A DNA stretch of 58,660 nucleotides from CAKOSP01 sp964370755 (GTDB lineage: Bacteria; Bacillota_I; Bacilli_A; RF39; UBA660), in assembly GCA_964370755.1 (NCBI GenBank), contig CAYJKL010000005.1, positions 1-58,660 of the forward strand. The letters are read 5' to 3'. The translations under genes were made by a program, and so were the position numbers. The notes beneath the pieces are model-generated. The model was not told the DNA's origin and searched no databases. It saw only the letters and a program-made list of their open reading frames with translations. Position 1 is the stretch's first letter, and each line of letters opens with the position of its first letter. Of the stretch, positions 33,770 through 42,188 are shown in pieces.

Positions 33770-34330
33770 TTATGTCATATTTGCTAGTAATTTGAGTATG
33801 AAATCGTTCGAAAATATTAAAATTATATTATTTATAATAATTAGTAAGAATATAATGAATATTTTTTTACATTTTTTTATAATAAATACAGTTGTGTCAT
33901 TTTCTTTGTTTTTTATATTTTTAATTAGTTTATGAATTATTTTAATTAGTACTACTAATATTATAAAAAGAAGTGTAAGTAGTATTATTTTTGTTAAAAT
34001 TGTGTATGTTAAAGTGCTTAGAATGCCGCTTATTCCATGTATTTTAATTAATGTATAACTAAATATACCAAGCATAAAACCTTGATATAATATGTATATT
34101 AACCACATTATTATACCTATACCAAGAGGGGTTAAAAATAGGCTAAGTGCAAGGTAAGAAGTTTCAATTATTATGTTTACTGGAGATGAGATGTTTATTT
34201 TTTTTAAAAAATCTTCTCCGATTAGCAAACTACTAAAAGACTCTTTTCCGTATAGTATTCCAAGAGTAAATGCAAGAACAAAAAGTATTACTACGCATAA
34301 TAAAACTACTTTAAATATTCTTTTATTCAC
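33770..34330 (-). CDS. SpoIIM-like membrane protein
   Basis: About 186 residues, five hydrophobic segments. 'GFMLGIFSYTLIKIHGISGILS' and the LTPLGIGII segment resemble the stage II sporulation protein M / DUF95 family. In Bacillus SpoIIM joins SpoIID/P in engulfment, but relatives occur in non-sporulating bacteria. I start at the GTG at 34330, after AAGTGGTGAT, rather than at the upstream ATG, which has no ribosome-binding site. In Bacillus spoIIM lies near xerD; here both are within 5 kb. Confidence 0.65.
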   Translation of the reverse strand: MNKRIFKVVLLCVVILFVLAFTLGILYGKESFSSLLIGEDFLKKINISSPVNIIIETSYLALSLFLTPLGIGIIMWLIYILYQGFMLGIFSYTLIKIHGISGILSTLTYTILTKIILLTLLFIILVVLIKIIHKLIKNIKNKENDTTVFIIKKCKKIFIIFLLIIINNIILIFSNDFILKLLANMT

Positions 34331-34350
34331 TGTATCACCACTTAAATATA

Positions 34351-34379
34351 TTGTGTTTAAGAAAAAAATATGATACAAT
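34351..34379 (+). promoter_or_regulatory. Promoter of the 31-residue gene
   Basis: TTGTGT (34351-34356), 17-base spacer, TACAAT (34374-34379), 23 bases before the ATG at 34403. Confidence 0.65.
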
Positions 34380-34402
34380 ATTTTTATGAAAGTTGGGATA
34401 AA

Positions 34403-34498
34403 ATGAATAAAAAACTTAGAAAAGTAGTTTCATGGATATTACTGATTCTTATGATTGGTAGTGTTGCTGCATCTATTATGGTTTATGCACTTATATAG
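34403..34498 (+). CDS. 31-residue single-helix membrane miniprotein (DUF4044-like)
   Basis: The peptide begins MNKKLRKVVSWILLILMIGS and continues as one hydrophobic helix to the end: a basic head and one membrane segment, the shape of DUF4044-type miniproteins in Bacilli. It has its own promoter and a GGGA ribosome-binding site six bases upstream. It overlaps the convergent prepilin peptidase gene by 16 bases. Function unknown. Confidence 0.6.
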   Translation: MNKKLRKVVSWILLILMIGSVAASIMVYALI

Positions 34499-35235
34499 TT
34501 AATTAAATCTGTGAATTTATCGTAGTTTAAGAATACTAATAGAAGAGCACCGGCAAGGAATGGTCCGTATGGAACTTCCTTGTTTTTTGTTGCAATAACT
34601 GCCGCGGCTGTTGTAGGTAGCGCTAAGAATGCTGATAATATTAGTACAAAAAAAGCGTGAAGAGCACCTACTGATAAACCAATTACAAACGAAAACTTTA
34701 TATCTCCTCCGCCCATTGATTCTCTTTTGTATATTATGTCTCCTAGTTTTTTTATACCAAGCATAAATAAAAATAAGATTGCTCCTGATAATAAATTTAT
34801 TAAAACTGTGTTTATTTCTAAAAATATTATTTGAGTAATTAGTATTAGAACTGATGATGCGATTACTACTTCATCTAATATAATGAAATGTTTAAAATCA
34901 GTTAAAGCAATCATTATAAATGTTCCTGATAATATTATTCCTATGTAAAATTCGTAACTGTGCCCAAATGTGTAATACATATATGCAAATAGTAGTCCAG
35001 TTGATACTTCAATAAGTGGATTTAGAATGCTTATTTTAGTTTTGCAATTTTTACATTTTCCACCTAAAAGTATATATGAGAGAACTGGAATTAATTCGTA
35101 CCATTTTAGTGTGTTTTGACAGTTGTCACAGTGCGATCTTTTAAATACAATATCTTCTTTTTTTACTAGTCTTAATGCTGCTAGCAAATAAAAGGAACCT
35201 AAAAGTGTTCCTAATATAAATATAATATAAATCAT
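34483..35235 (-). CDS. Prepilin peptidase (A24 family, ComC/PilD-like)
   Basis: 250 residues with the N-terminal zinc-type Cys pairs CDNCQNTLKWYELIPVLSY and CKNCKTK, the first catalytic Asp in ALTDFKHFIILDEV and the second in GGGDIKF. It cleaves and methylates type IV prepilins and competence pseudopilins at the membrane. I start at 35235 (ATG after GGGGGGAAG). A GspF/ComGB protein is directly upstream, and comEA/comEC are in the window, consistent with DNA uptake or pili. Confidence 0.92.
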   Translation of the reverse strand: MIYIIFILGTLLGSFYLLAALRLVKKEDIVFKRSHCDNCQNTLKWYELIPVLSYILLGGKCKNCKTKISILNPLIEVSTGLLFAYMYYTFGHSYEFYIGIILSGTFIMIALTDFKHFIILDEVVIASSVLILITQIIFLEINTVLINLLSGAILFLFMLGIKKLGDIIYKRESMGGGDIKFSFVIGLSVGALHAFFVLILSAFLALPTTAAAVIATKNKEVPYGPFLAGALLLVFLNYDKFTDLINYISA

Positions 35236-35248
35236 AACTTCCCCCCTA

Positions 35249-36826
35249 CTATGAACTGATATTGTTGTATACGTCATACATTGGCACAATAACAGCTATT
35301 ATTATTAAACCTACCACTATTGCTAGAAGCGATGTTAAAAGTGGCTCTACTAGTGATTTAAGGTTATTTATAACGTTTTTATGTGATTCTTGGTAGTACT
35401 CACTTACTTTTTGCATCATATTAGCAAGGTCTCCAGTTTCTTCTCCGGTTACTATCATAAAGTAGGCTACATCAGGTACTGCCCAGTGGCCTTCAAATGC
35501 TCCTGATATATTATCTCCCTTAACTATGTTATTAATAGCCTTAAAGAGTATTCCTTTGTATACTTCGTTGTCTGTAATTTTACTTAAGATGTCTATACTT
35601 TCTGTGATAAATACATTGTTACGAAGTAATGATGCGAATGTTTTTGAAAATATTGTAAGTTCATTATACATTATTATATCTTTTACTATTGGTATATGCA
35701 TTAGAAATACTTGTATCATTGTTCTGAACGCTTTAACGTTTTTGTATGCTACTACAAGCATGAATATACCTAAGAAAAATAGTAATATCATTGTAAGTAT
35801 ATTTTCTCTTACAAATGTACTAAAATTAATTACAAAGAGCGTTATACCGGCTATTTCAGATCCGCTATCTGCATATATTTGAGTAAACTGTGGAACTACA
35901 AATATAAGTATAAATATGATAACTATTACTGAAAATATTAGTATTGTAAGCGGGTATGTAACTGCACTTATCATTTGTTTTTTTGTTGAATTTAAATCTG
36001 TATAATATTTAGCTAAATCTTCAAGAGTTTCGACTAATGTTCCACTTGCCTCTGCTGCTTTAATCATATTAATTAAAAGTGGTGGAAACATACTTCCTTG
36101 TTTAGCAAGTGCATCTGAGAAGTTTTCTCCAAGGGCAAGTTCATAACTAATAGCTTGGTATACTCTTGATTTATTTTTGTTTTTCTTACCTATTTGTTTA
36201 CTTAGAATTTTAACTGCATTACTAAGTGTAATACCTGCTTTTATATAAGTCGATAACTGAGTTAAGAAGAATATAAGTTCTTTTGTATTTATTTTTGCTC
36301 CGCCTGTTAGTGAAGTTTCTTTATATGCAAAATTTATCCAAGCGGAAGTTTCGATTGCGTATACATCGTATCCTTCATTAAGTAGGAATGCATTTATATC
36401 TAGTTTAGATAAACCGTTCATGGTACCTACTGTTATTTTACCATTTTTTTCTCTTACTTTAAATCTATATAAAACAGGACTACTGTTTCTAGTTGCTCCG
36501 CCTTCTTTAAGATCTTTTTCTAGTTTTAATTTTTCCTGTTCAAGTTTTTTTAGAACACTATTACTGTAGTTGTATCTTTTTTCTTTTTTCTTGCCTTTAC
36601 CTTTTATTCTTTCGTATTCAATATCAATTTCACTATTCATTCCCATGTTAGCTTTAGCGCCTCTATAAGCACTATCTAGTCCATAACTTGCGCCATTAAA
36701 TAGATTAAGTATAAGGTCAAAAGTTATTGCTTTTAAGCCTACAAAAGCATACCTTAGTATTAAAAAAGGACTTAGTAAAATTAAAATTATATTATTGTTT
36801 TTTTGTGTAGGTAATTCTGTATTCAC
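35249..36826 (-). CDS. GspF/PilC/ComGB-type inner membrane platform protein
   Basis: 525 residues with two T2SSF domains (~165-290 and ~375-500): LIFFLTQLSTYIKAGITLSNA, MIKAAEASGTLVETLEDLA, and the second copy SKTFASLLRNNVFITESIDI, VTGEETGDLANMMQKVSEYY. There are three membrane helices. The N-terminal ~150 residues, with a hydrophobic stretch and a Lys-rich part, are longer than in ComGB. It anchors the pilus-assembly ATPase, which is not in this window. GTG start after AGGAAAGTGAT. It precedes the prepilin peptidase by 13 bases. Confidence 0.88.
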   Translation of the reverse strand: MNTELPTQKNNNIILILLSPFLILRYAFVGLKAITFDLILNLFNGASYGLDSAYRGAKANMGMNSEIDIEYERIKGKGKKKEKRYNYSNSVLKKLEQEKLKLEKDLKEGGATRNSSPVLYRFKVREKNGKITVGTMNGLSKLDINAFLLNEGYDVYAIETSAWINFAYKETSLTGGAKINTKELIFFLTQLSTYIKAGITLSNAVKILSKQIGKKNKNKSRVYQAISYELALGENFSDALAKQGSMFPPLLINMIKAAEASGTLVETLEDLAKYYTDLNSTKKQMISAVTYPLTILIFSVIVIIFILIFVVPQFTQIYADSGSEIAGITLFVINFSTFVRENILTMILLFFLGIFMLVVAYKNVKAFRTMIQVFLMHIPIVKDIIMYNELTIFSKTFASLLRNNVFITESIDILSKITDNEVYKGILFKAINNIVKGDNISGAFEGHWAVPDVAYFMIVTGEETGDLANMMQKVSEYYQESHKNVINNLKSLVEPLLTSLLAIVVGLIIIAVIVPMYDVYNNISS

Positions 36827-36933
36827 TAATAATCACTTTCCTATTCTTTTTAATTATACCAAACAAATACTTGTATTTAAAGTATTAATGCACAATTTTT
36901 TGATTTTTACATATAATTTACTAGGTGATTAAT

Positions 36934-37191
36934 GTGTTTGGTACTAATGCTGTGTCTAGTTCTCTTACTTTTAGTAAAGTAATTGGTGGAATTTCTAAAA
37001 CTCTTGGTATAGCTAATCAAGTGATTCCAATATATAATCAAGTTAAACCTATTGCGCAAAATGCAAAAAATATTATATCAATTTATAACGAGTTTAAAGG
37101 AAGTTCTAATAGTTCGGTGAAAAATACTAAGAATGTTTCAGTGCAAACAAAAAAGATTAACTTAAATGCTAATCCTGTTTTCTTTCAATAG
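36934..37191 (+). CDS. YqfQ/VrrA-like small protein
   Basis: 85 residues; 'GGISKTLGIANQVIPIYNQVKPIAQNAKNIISIYNEFKG' resembles the core of Bacillus YqfQ (VrrA), where yqfQ lies close to trmK-sigA-dnaG, as here. I take the GTG at 36934 as start because AGGTGATT precedes it. The role of YqfQ is unknown to me; it was described as a spore-associated or variable-repeat protein. It overlaps the end of trmK by 30 bases on the opposite strand. Confidence 0.5.
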   Translation: MFGTNAVSSSLTFSKVIGGISKTLGIANQVIPIYNQVKPIAQNAKNIISIYNEFKGSSNSSVKNTKNVSVQTKKINLNANPVFFQ

Positions 37192-37800
37192 TTTTTTTAG
37201 TATTATATTATGATATATAAATTTTATTTTTTTTCTAAGTGGCACATCTTTAATTAACTTTTTATTTTTTTTGATTAAGTATTCAAAGTACTCTGTATTT
37301 CCACTTTTGCCAAATAGCAAATATCTTTTTGCTAATTTTTCTGTTCCTAGAACATATTTAATTATTACATAATACTTCTTTTTATCAAGTATAACTTCTT
37401 CTTTTGCTATTTTGTAACCAGAAATATTCATGAATTTTCTTAAGTTGCTATGCTCACTATTAGTTTGAATAATTATTGTGTCACTAATAATATTTCCTTT
37501 TAATATTTTTTTTATTGTACTGTATCCCATACCAGCAATTACTAATGTGTCATAATTTTCTTCGATACTATCAGTTCCATCACTTAGGTAAACTGGTATT
37601 TCTTTTGTAAGGTTTGCTTCTTTAATATTTTCTTTTGCTACATTTACTACTTTTTCTGAGATATCAGATGCTATTACTTTTTTACATAATTTGTTTTGAA
37701 CCAAATATATTGGTAAGTAAGCATGGTCGCACCCAACGTCTAATACTGATGCGTCTTTATCTACAAGTGATGCAATTGTTTTAATTCTGTGTGTAAACAT
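37162..37800 (-). CDS. trmK: tRNA (adenine22-N1)-methyltransferase
   Basis: 212 residues, a class I SAM methyltransferase with LDVGCDHAYLPIYLV (motif I), IASDISEKVVNVAKENI and LVIAGMGYSTIKKIL. These match TrmK, although the usual AGMGG is AGMGY here. It methylates A22 in several tRNAs. It starts one base after the rpoD stop, as in the Bacillus dnaG-sigA-...-trmK order. GGGGGAATAAG precedes the ATG. Confidence 0.88.
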   Translation of the reverse strand: MFTHRIKTIASLVDKDASVLDVGCDHAYLPIYLVQNKLCKKVIASDISEKVVNVAKENIKEANLTKEIPVYLSDGTDSIEENYDTLVIAGMGYSTIKKILKGNIISDTIIIQTNSEHSNLRKFMNISGYKIAKEEVILDKKKYYVIIKYVLGTEKLAKRYLLFGKSGNTEYFEYLIKKNKKLIKDVPLRKKIKFIYHNIILKKLLKENRISI

Positions 37801-37801
37801 C

Positions 37802-38896
37802 TTATTCCCCCATAAAATCTCTAAGTTTTTTCGCTCTAGATGGATGTCTTAGTTTTCTTAGCGCTTTTGCTTCTATTTGTCTAATTCTTTCTCTAGTAAC
37901 GTTAAATTTTCTACCAACTTCTTCAAGTGTATGACAAGTTCCATCTACTAGACCAAATCTTAGTTCTAATACTTCTTGCTCTCTTGGTTGAAGACTCATT
38001 AATACTTGCATAATTTCTTCTTTTAACATTTCATTTTCTGCAAATTCTTCTGGCGATAATGTACTTTCATCACGCAAGAAATCTCCTAAATGTGAATCAT
38101 CTTCTTCTCCGATTGGTGTTTCTAGCGAAACTGGTTCTTGACTAATTTTAATTACTTCACGAACTTTTTCTACACTTAGATTCATTTTTTCTGCAATTTC
38201 ATCTTCACTTGGTTCTCTGTTAAGCTCAAGTGTTAATTGCCTTTGGATTCTAACCATTTTATTAATTGTTTCAACCATGTGTACTGGTACTCTTATTGTT
38301 CTTGCTTGATCCGCTAGTGCTCTTGTTATTGCTTGTCTAATCCACCATGTTGCATAAGTTGAGAATTTATATCCTTTATCGCAGTCGAATTTATCTACTG
38401 CTTTCATTAACCCAATGTTTCCTTCTTGAATTAAGTCTAAGAACAATAATCCGCGGCCTACGTATCTTTTTGCGATACTTACTACTAGACGTAAGTTACT
38501 TTCTGCAAGAAGAGCTTTAGCCATTTCGTCGCCTTCAACTATTTTTTGACTTAAATCAAGTTCCTCATCTGTTGTTAGAAGTGGTATTCTACCAATTTCT
38601 TTTAAGTACATTCTTACTGGGTCATTGATATTTACATCTTTTACTAAATCTTCATCAGATAAGATTATTGGTTCGTCAGTTTTGTCTTTTTTAACACTTT
38701 GTTCCCCTTCTTCTTCCTCTGCTACTACATTTATGTTATTTCCTACTAAGAAACTATAAATATCATCTAATGTATCACTATCTACTTCAAGTCCTTTAAG
38801 TTCAGTTGCTAAATTTTCAAATGTTATATATCCTCTGTCTTTACCAAGTAATAATAACCCTTCTTTTCTTTCGTCTAATGTTTTAATTTCATTCAT
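37802..38896 (-). CDS. rpoD: Primary sigma factor RpoD (sigma A)
   Basis: 364 residues, typical of Firmicutes. Region 1.2 (DPVRMYLKEIGRIPLLTTDEE), region 2 (SIAKRYVGRGLLFLDLIQEG, KFSTYATWWIRQAITRALAD), region 3 and region 4 (TLEEVGRKFNVTRERIRQIE) are all present. It directs RNA polymerase to the TTGACA-17-TATAAT promoters seen throughout the window. It overlaps dnaG by 8 bases, the classical macromolecular-synthesis operon. Confidence 0.97.
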   Translation of the reverse strand: MNEIKTLDERKEGLLLLGKDRGYITFENLATELKGLEVDSDTLDDIYSFLVGNNINVVAEEEEGEQSVKKDKTDEPIILSDEDLVKDVNINDPVRMYLKEIGRIPLLTTDEELDLSQKIVEGDEMAKALLAESNLRLVVSIAKRYVGRGLLFLDLIQEGNIGLMKAVDKFDCDKGYKFSTYATWWIRQAITRALADQARTIRVPVHMVETINKMVRIQRQLTLELNREPSEDEIAEKMNLSVEKVREVIKISQEPVSLETPIGEEDDSHLGDFLRDESTLSPEEFAENEMLKEEIMQVLMSLQPREQEVLELRFGLVDGTCHTLEEVGRKFNVTRERIRQIEAKALRKLRHPSRAKKLRDFMGE

Positions 38897-40622
38897 TTTC
38901 TACACTTCCTTTTTTTATCTTTGTTAATCTTTCCATTAATTTTATTTTTTTATCTATGTCAAACTCATTTTTAATTTTAATGAGTATTTCTTTTATTTCT
39001 TCGTCATCTAACTTCTTTTTCATTAAATTTATATATTCAACAAATTTACTGTGATCTAATTCTTCTTCAGTTAAATCCGTGATTATTGATTGTAATTTAT
39101 TATTTAAATCCTCTTTGCTACTTACATATGTCATGAAGTCCGCTAAGTAAGCACTTGGATTATTTTTATAAAAGTAATCTATTTCTTTTGCTAAATCTCT
39201 TTCTTCTTTATTTTTGAAGAAGTTGAGATCTTTTTTATATATTTTTAAGAACTTGGGGTCACTTGCTATATAATATAGAATTATGTTTGCAAGCTTTTCG
39301 TATGACGTTGTGTTTTTAGGTTCTTTTATTACCTCAACTTTTGGTATAAAGGGTTTATCTATTATAAGTTCTGCTTTTAATATTTCTTTATCTATTTTAT
39401 ATTCACTACTAATCTTATCTATAATAACGCCTTTTGTTATGTCATCTAGGTGCTTTATACTTATAAGTAACTCTTTTACAAAATTAGCTAGGTCTATTGA
39501 ACTATTTAGATTTTTATTCTCTTTTAATATTTCAATTTTAAAATCAATAAAGTTAATAGGGTTATTAATATTATTTAACATTGCCTCATTACCAAATTTA
39601 TTTAAATACTCATCTGGGTCTTTTGCTCCGGATAATCTTATGATTTCTACTTCCAGATTTTTTTCTAATAATATATCACCATTTTTTACTGTGGCATTTT
39701 TACCTGCTTCATCATTATCTAACATTAAAATTATTTTAGAACCTAGTTTTTTAAGTGCATTAACGTGCTCGTTTGTTAGTGCAGTTCCCATAAGCGCTAC
39801 TACATTTTTAAATCCACATGAATGCATTTTAATAGCGTCCATGTTTCCTTCAACTACAATTACACTCTTAGTGTTTCTAATGTAGTTTTTCGCATTATAA
39901 TAATTAAATAATATACTACTTTTTTTAAATATATGGGTTTCTTTAGTATTAACGTATTTTGCTGTGTCTTCACCGTGAAATATTCTTCCAGTAAATCCTA
40001 CTACATTTCCTGATATGTTTGTAATAGGCACCATTATACGGTTTCTAAATGAATCATATATATCAATACCATTTTTACCACTTAGCCCTAAGTTTTCTAA
40101 AGTGTTTAAGTCATAATCTTGCTTTGTAAAGAAGTTTGTAAGTGAATCTTTTTCATTTTGAGCAAAACCTATTTCAAACTCTTCAATTGTTTCCTTATTT
40201 ATACCACGATCTATTAAGTATTTTTTTGCTTCTAGACCAGCTTCTGTATTTATGTTATTTAAATAATACTTTTTAGCTAAACTCATAATTTCATAATCTT
40301 TATGATGTTTAGTGGTATTGTCGTTATAATTTTTTACATTTAAATTTACCCCTATCTTATCTGCTACTATTTTTACAGCTTCAATAAATGACACATTTTC
40401 ATAATTCATTACAAATGTAAATACATTTCCCCCAGCACCGCATGAAAAACATTTATATATTTGTTTTTCTTTATTAATCATCATACTTGGACTGTGATCA
40501 TCATGAAAAGGACAAACTGAAGCAAAACTCTTACCCTTAGAGATTACTTTTCTGTAATCAGAGATGACATCTACTATATCTGCTCTTTGTCTAATCTCTA
40601 AGATTTGCTCTTCGCTTAACAT
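38889..40622 (-). CDS. dnaG: DNA primase
   Basis: 577 residues. The CHC2 zinc finger (CPFHDDHSPSMMINKEKQ, YKCFSCGAGGNVFTF), the primase N-terminal core, the TOPRIM domain (VIVVEGNMDAIKMHSCGF, LMLDNDEAGKNA) and a helicase-binding C-terminal region are all present. It makes RNA primers at the replication fork. AAGGAG lies before the ATG. rpoD overlaps its end. Confidence 0.96.
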   Translation of the reverse strand: MLSEEQILEIRQRADIVDVISDYRKVISKGKSFASVCPFHDDHSPSMMINKEKQIYKCFSCGAGGNVFTFVMNYENVSFIEAVKIVADKIGVNLNVKNYNDNTTKHHKDYEIMSLAKKYYLNNINTEAGLEAKKYLIDRGINKETIEEFEIGFAQNEKDSLTNFFTKQDYDLNTLENLGLSGKNGIDIYDSFRNRIMVPITNISGNVVGFTGRIFHGEDTAKYVNTKETHIFKKSSILFNYYNAKNYIRNTKSVIVVEGNMDAIKMHSCGFKNVVALMGTALTNEHVNALKKLGSKIILMLDNDEAGKNATVKNGDILLEKNLEVEIIRLSGAKDPDEYLNKFGNEAMLNNINNPINFIDFKIEILKENKNLNSSIDLANFVKELLISIKHLDDITKGVIIDKISSEYKIDKEILKAELIIDKPFIPKVEVIKEPKNTTSYEKLANIILYYIASDPKFLKIYKKDLNFFKNKEERDLAKEIDYFYKNNPSAYLADFMTYVSSKEDLNNKLQSIITDLTEEELDHSKFVEYINLMKKKLDDEEIKEILIKIKNEFDIDKKIKLMERLTKIKKGSVENE

Positions 40623-40687
40623 TCCGAAATAATCTCCTTCACATTAATATTTTACCCACAACCTTTTAATTTCCTTTTAAATTCGTT

Positions 40688-40716
40688 AAAAAAACAATAT
40701 TTTTGAAAAATATTGT
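40688..40716 (-). terminator. Terminator after the GlmU-C-like gene
   Basis: On the minus strand ACAATATTTTT and AAAAATATTGT form an almost loopless palindrome followed by TTTTTT, separating the rnf-like operon from dnaG. Confidence 0.75.
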
Positions 40717-40726
40717 CATTTTTTTA

Positions 40727-41323
40727 TTATTTTTTATCTTTTATTACTTGTTTTGCTCTTCCAAAAGCAATTTTATTAGCAGGTACATCTTCAGTTATAA
40801 TTGAGTTTGCTGCTACAAAAGAATTTTTTTCTAGAGTTAATGGAGCTACTAAAACTGAGTTACATCCAACAAATGCATTGTCTTCAATTACTGTTTTAAA
40901 TTTGTTTTTACCGTCGTAGTTTGCAGTTATTACTCCGCAACCTACATTTACACTATCTCCGATAGTAGCGTCACCTATATATGATAAATGTGGTAACTTA
41001 GAACCAGTTCCAAGCGTAATGTTTTTTGTTTCGACAAATGCTCCGATTTTACTTTTATCACTTGTATTTGTCCCTTTTCTGATATGAGCATAAGGACCTA
41101 TTTTATTATTACTGCTGATATTGCTGTCAAAAATGTGTGAACTGTATATTACAGTACCTTCTCCTATTTTGCTATTTTCTATTAATGTATTTGGGTAAAT
41201 TGTTACGTTATCCCCTATTACTGTGTCTCCTAGTAGGTAAACATTTGGATATATTGTAACATTTTCACCTATTGATACATTCCCCTCTATTAAGATTCCA
41301 TCATCGTTTAATTTTTTTACCAT
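40727..41323 (-). CDS. Stand-alone GlmU C-terminal (acetyltransferase) domain
   Basis: 198 residues of left-handed beta-helix hexapeptide repeats. 'GPYAHIRKGT', 'FVETKNITLGTGSKLPHLSY' with the catalytic-type His, 'NVGCGVITANYDGKNKFKT' and 'GCNSVLVAP' follow GlmU residues ~230-450 closely. The uridylyltransferase half is absent, and the protein begins at the linker. It could acetylate glucosamine-1-phosphate with a separate pyrophosphorylase, or another sugar. I start at the ATG 41323, preceded by AAAGGAGGA. It overlaps the RnfD-like gene by 23 bases, so translation is coupled. Confidence 0.85.
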   Translation of the reverse strand: MVKKLNDDGILIEGNVSIGENVTIYPNVYLLGDTVIGDNVTIYPNTLIENSKIGEGTVIYSSHIFDSNISSNNKIGPYAHIRKGTNTSDKSKIGAFVETKNITLGTGSKLPHLSYIGDATIGDSVNVGCGVITANYDGKNKFKTVIEDNAFVGCNSVLVAPLTLEKNSFVAANSIITEDVPANKIAFGRAKQVIKDKK

Positions 41324-42188
41324 TTTTATTTCCTCCTTTAAATTTAACAATAATTTTATATAAAATTTGAACTAACAATATGCTTATGAATACACTCTCA
41401 TAAAAATTTGTTATCAAACCTATAAGTACTATTAAAATACCTAGTGATACTGAGTATATTATTTCTCCTTTAAATGTTATTGGTGTGTAATTTGAAAAAC
41501 TTCCAATAAGTATTATAGCTAGAAATATTCCTCCTATATTTATATATGTAATATCTGATAATATACTTAATATTAGAATAAACACTGTGTATGTTATCAT
41601 TGTTATTATTGTGATATTTTTCTTGTAATAACCTGTTGTTTGCATTATGAAATATACTATCATTGCAAGTATTAAGCTACTTGAAAATAAACCGCCTGCT
41701 TCCCTACCTATAAGTAAGTCAAATACGCTAAATGCATATTCATGAGTTTGCTCTGCTAAGTTTGTTACTGAATAATTATTTAATATAAGCATAGTGATTG
41801 ATAATAATAATTTAAATACAATACTTATATTAAATTTTATTTTATTTTTAAATAGAATATCTATTGCTATGAATATGAGTATTATAATGCTGTATAAAAT
41901 TAAATTTGTGCTTGGAAATATGAAAAGTGATATAAATATCCATTTAAGATCTACGTAGTTGAATATTAATTTTTTTTCTTTAATATAATTTATTCCTATA
42001 ATAAATATAGCTGGAATTAATAAGAATAAAAGTGGTCTAAATATTTCAATAAAACTTATTAGTTTGCTTTGATATAACAAATAACCGTTTTTATATACCC
42101 CATATATAATAAGTGGGATAAGCGCGAGTAAATATTTTATTATAATATTTTTGTGTTCTTTTTTTGTCCTTATATATACACTATTCAT
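41301..42188 (-). CDS. RnfD-like membrane protein, FMN motif not seen
   Basis: 295 residues, about nine to ten hydrophobic helices. 'FDLLIGREAGGLFSSSLILAMIVYFI' and the following helices resemble the NqrB/RnfD C-terminal half. The Ser-Gly-Ala-Thr motif where RnfD carries covalent FMN is not visible in the corresponding loop. It overlaps the RnfC-like gene by 8 bases. Classical Rnf complexes pump Na+ or H+ with ferredoxin and NAD, but subunits A, B, E and G are absent from this locus. Confidence 0.7.
   Translation of the reverse strand: MNSVYIRTKKEHKNIIIKYLLALIPLIIYGVYKNGYLLYQSKLISFIEIFRPLLFLLIPAIFIIGINYIKEKKLIFNYVDLKWIFISLFIFPSTNLILYSIIILIFIAIDILFKNKIKFNISIVFKLLLSITMLILNNYSVTNLAEQTHEYAFSVFDLLIGREAGGLFSSSLILAMIVYFIMQTTGYYKKNITIITMITYTVFILILSILSDITYINIGGIFLAIILIGSFSNYTPITFKGEIIYSVSLGILIVLIGLITNFYESVFISILLVQILYKIIVKFKGGNKNGKKIKR

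Noticed and set aside
34331..34378. Upstream ATG at 34378 for the SpoIIM-like gene
   Set aside because: No ribosome-binding site; GTG at 34330 follows a good AAGTGGTGAT and fits the family N-terminus better.
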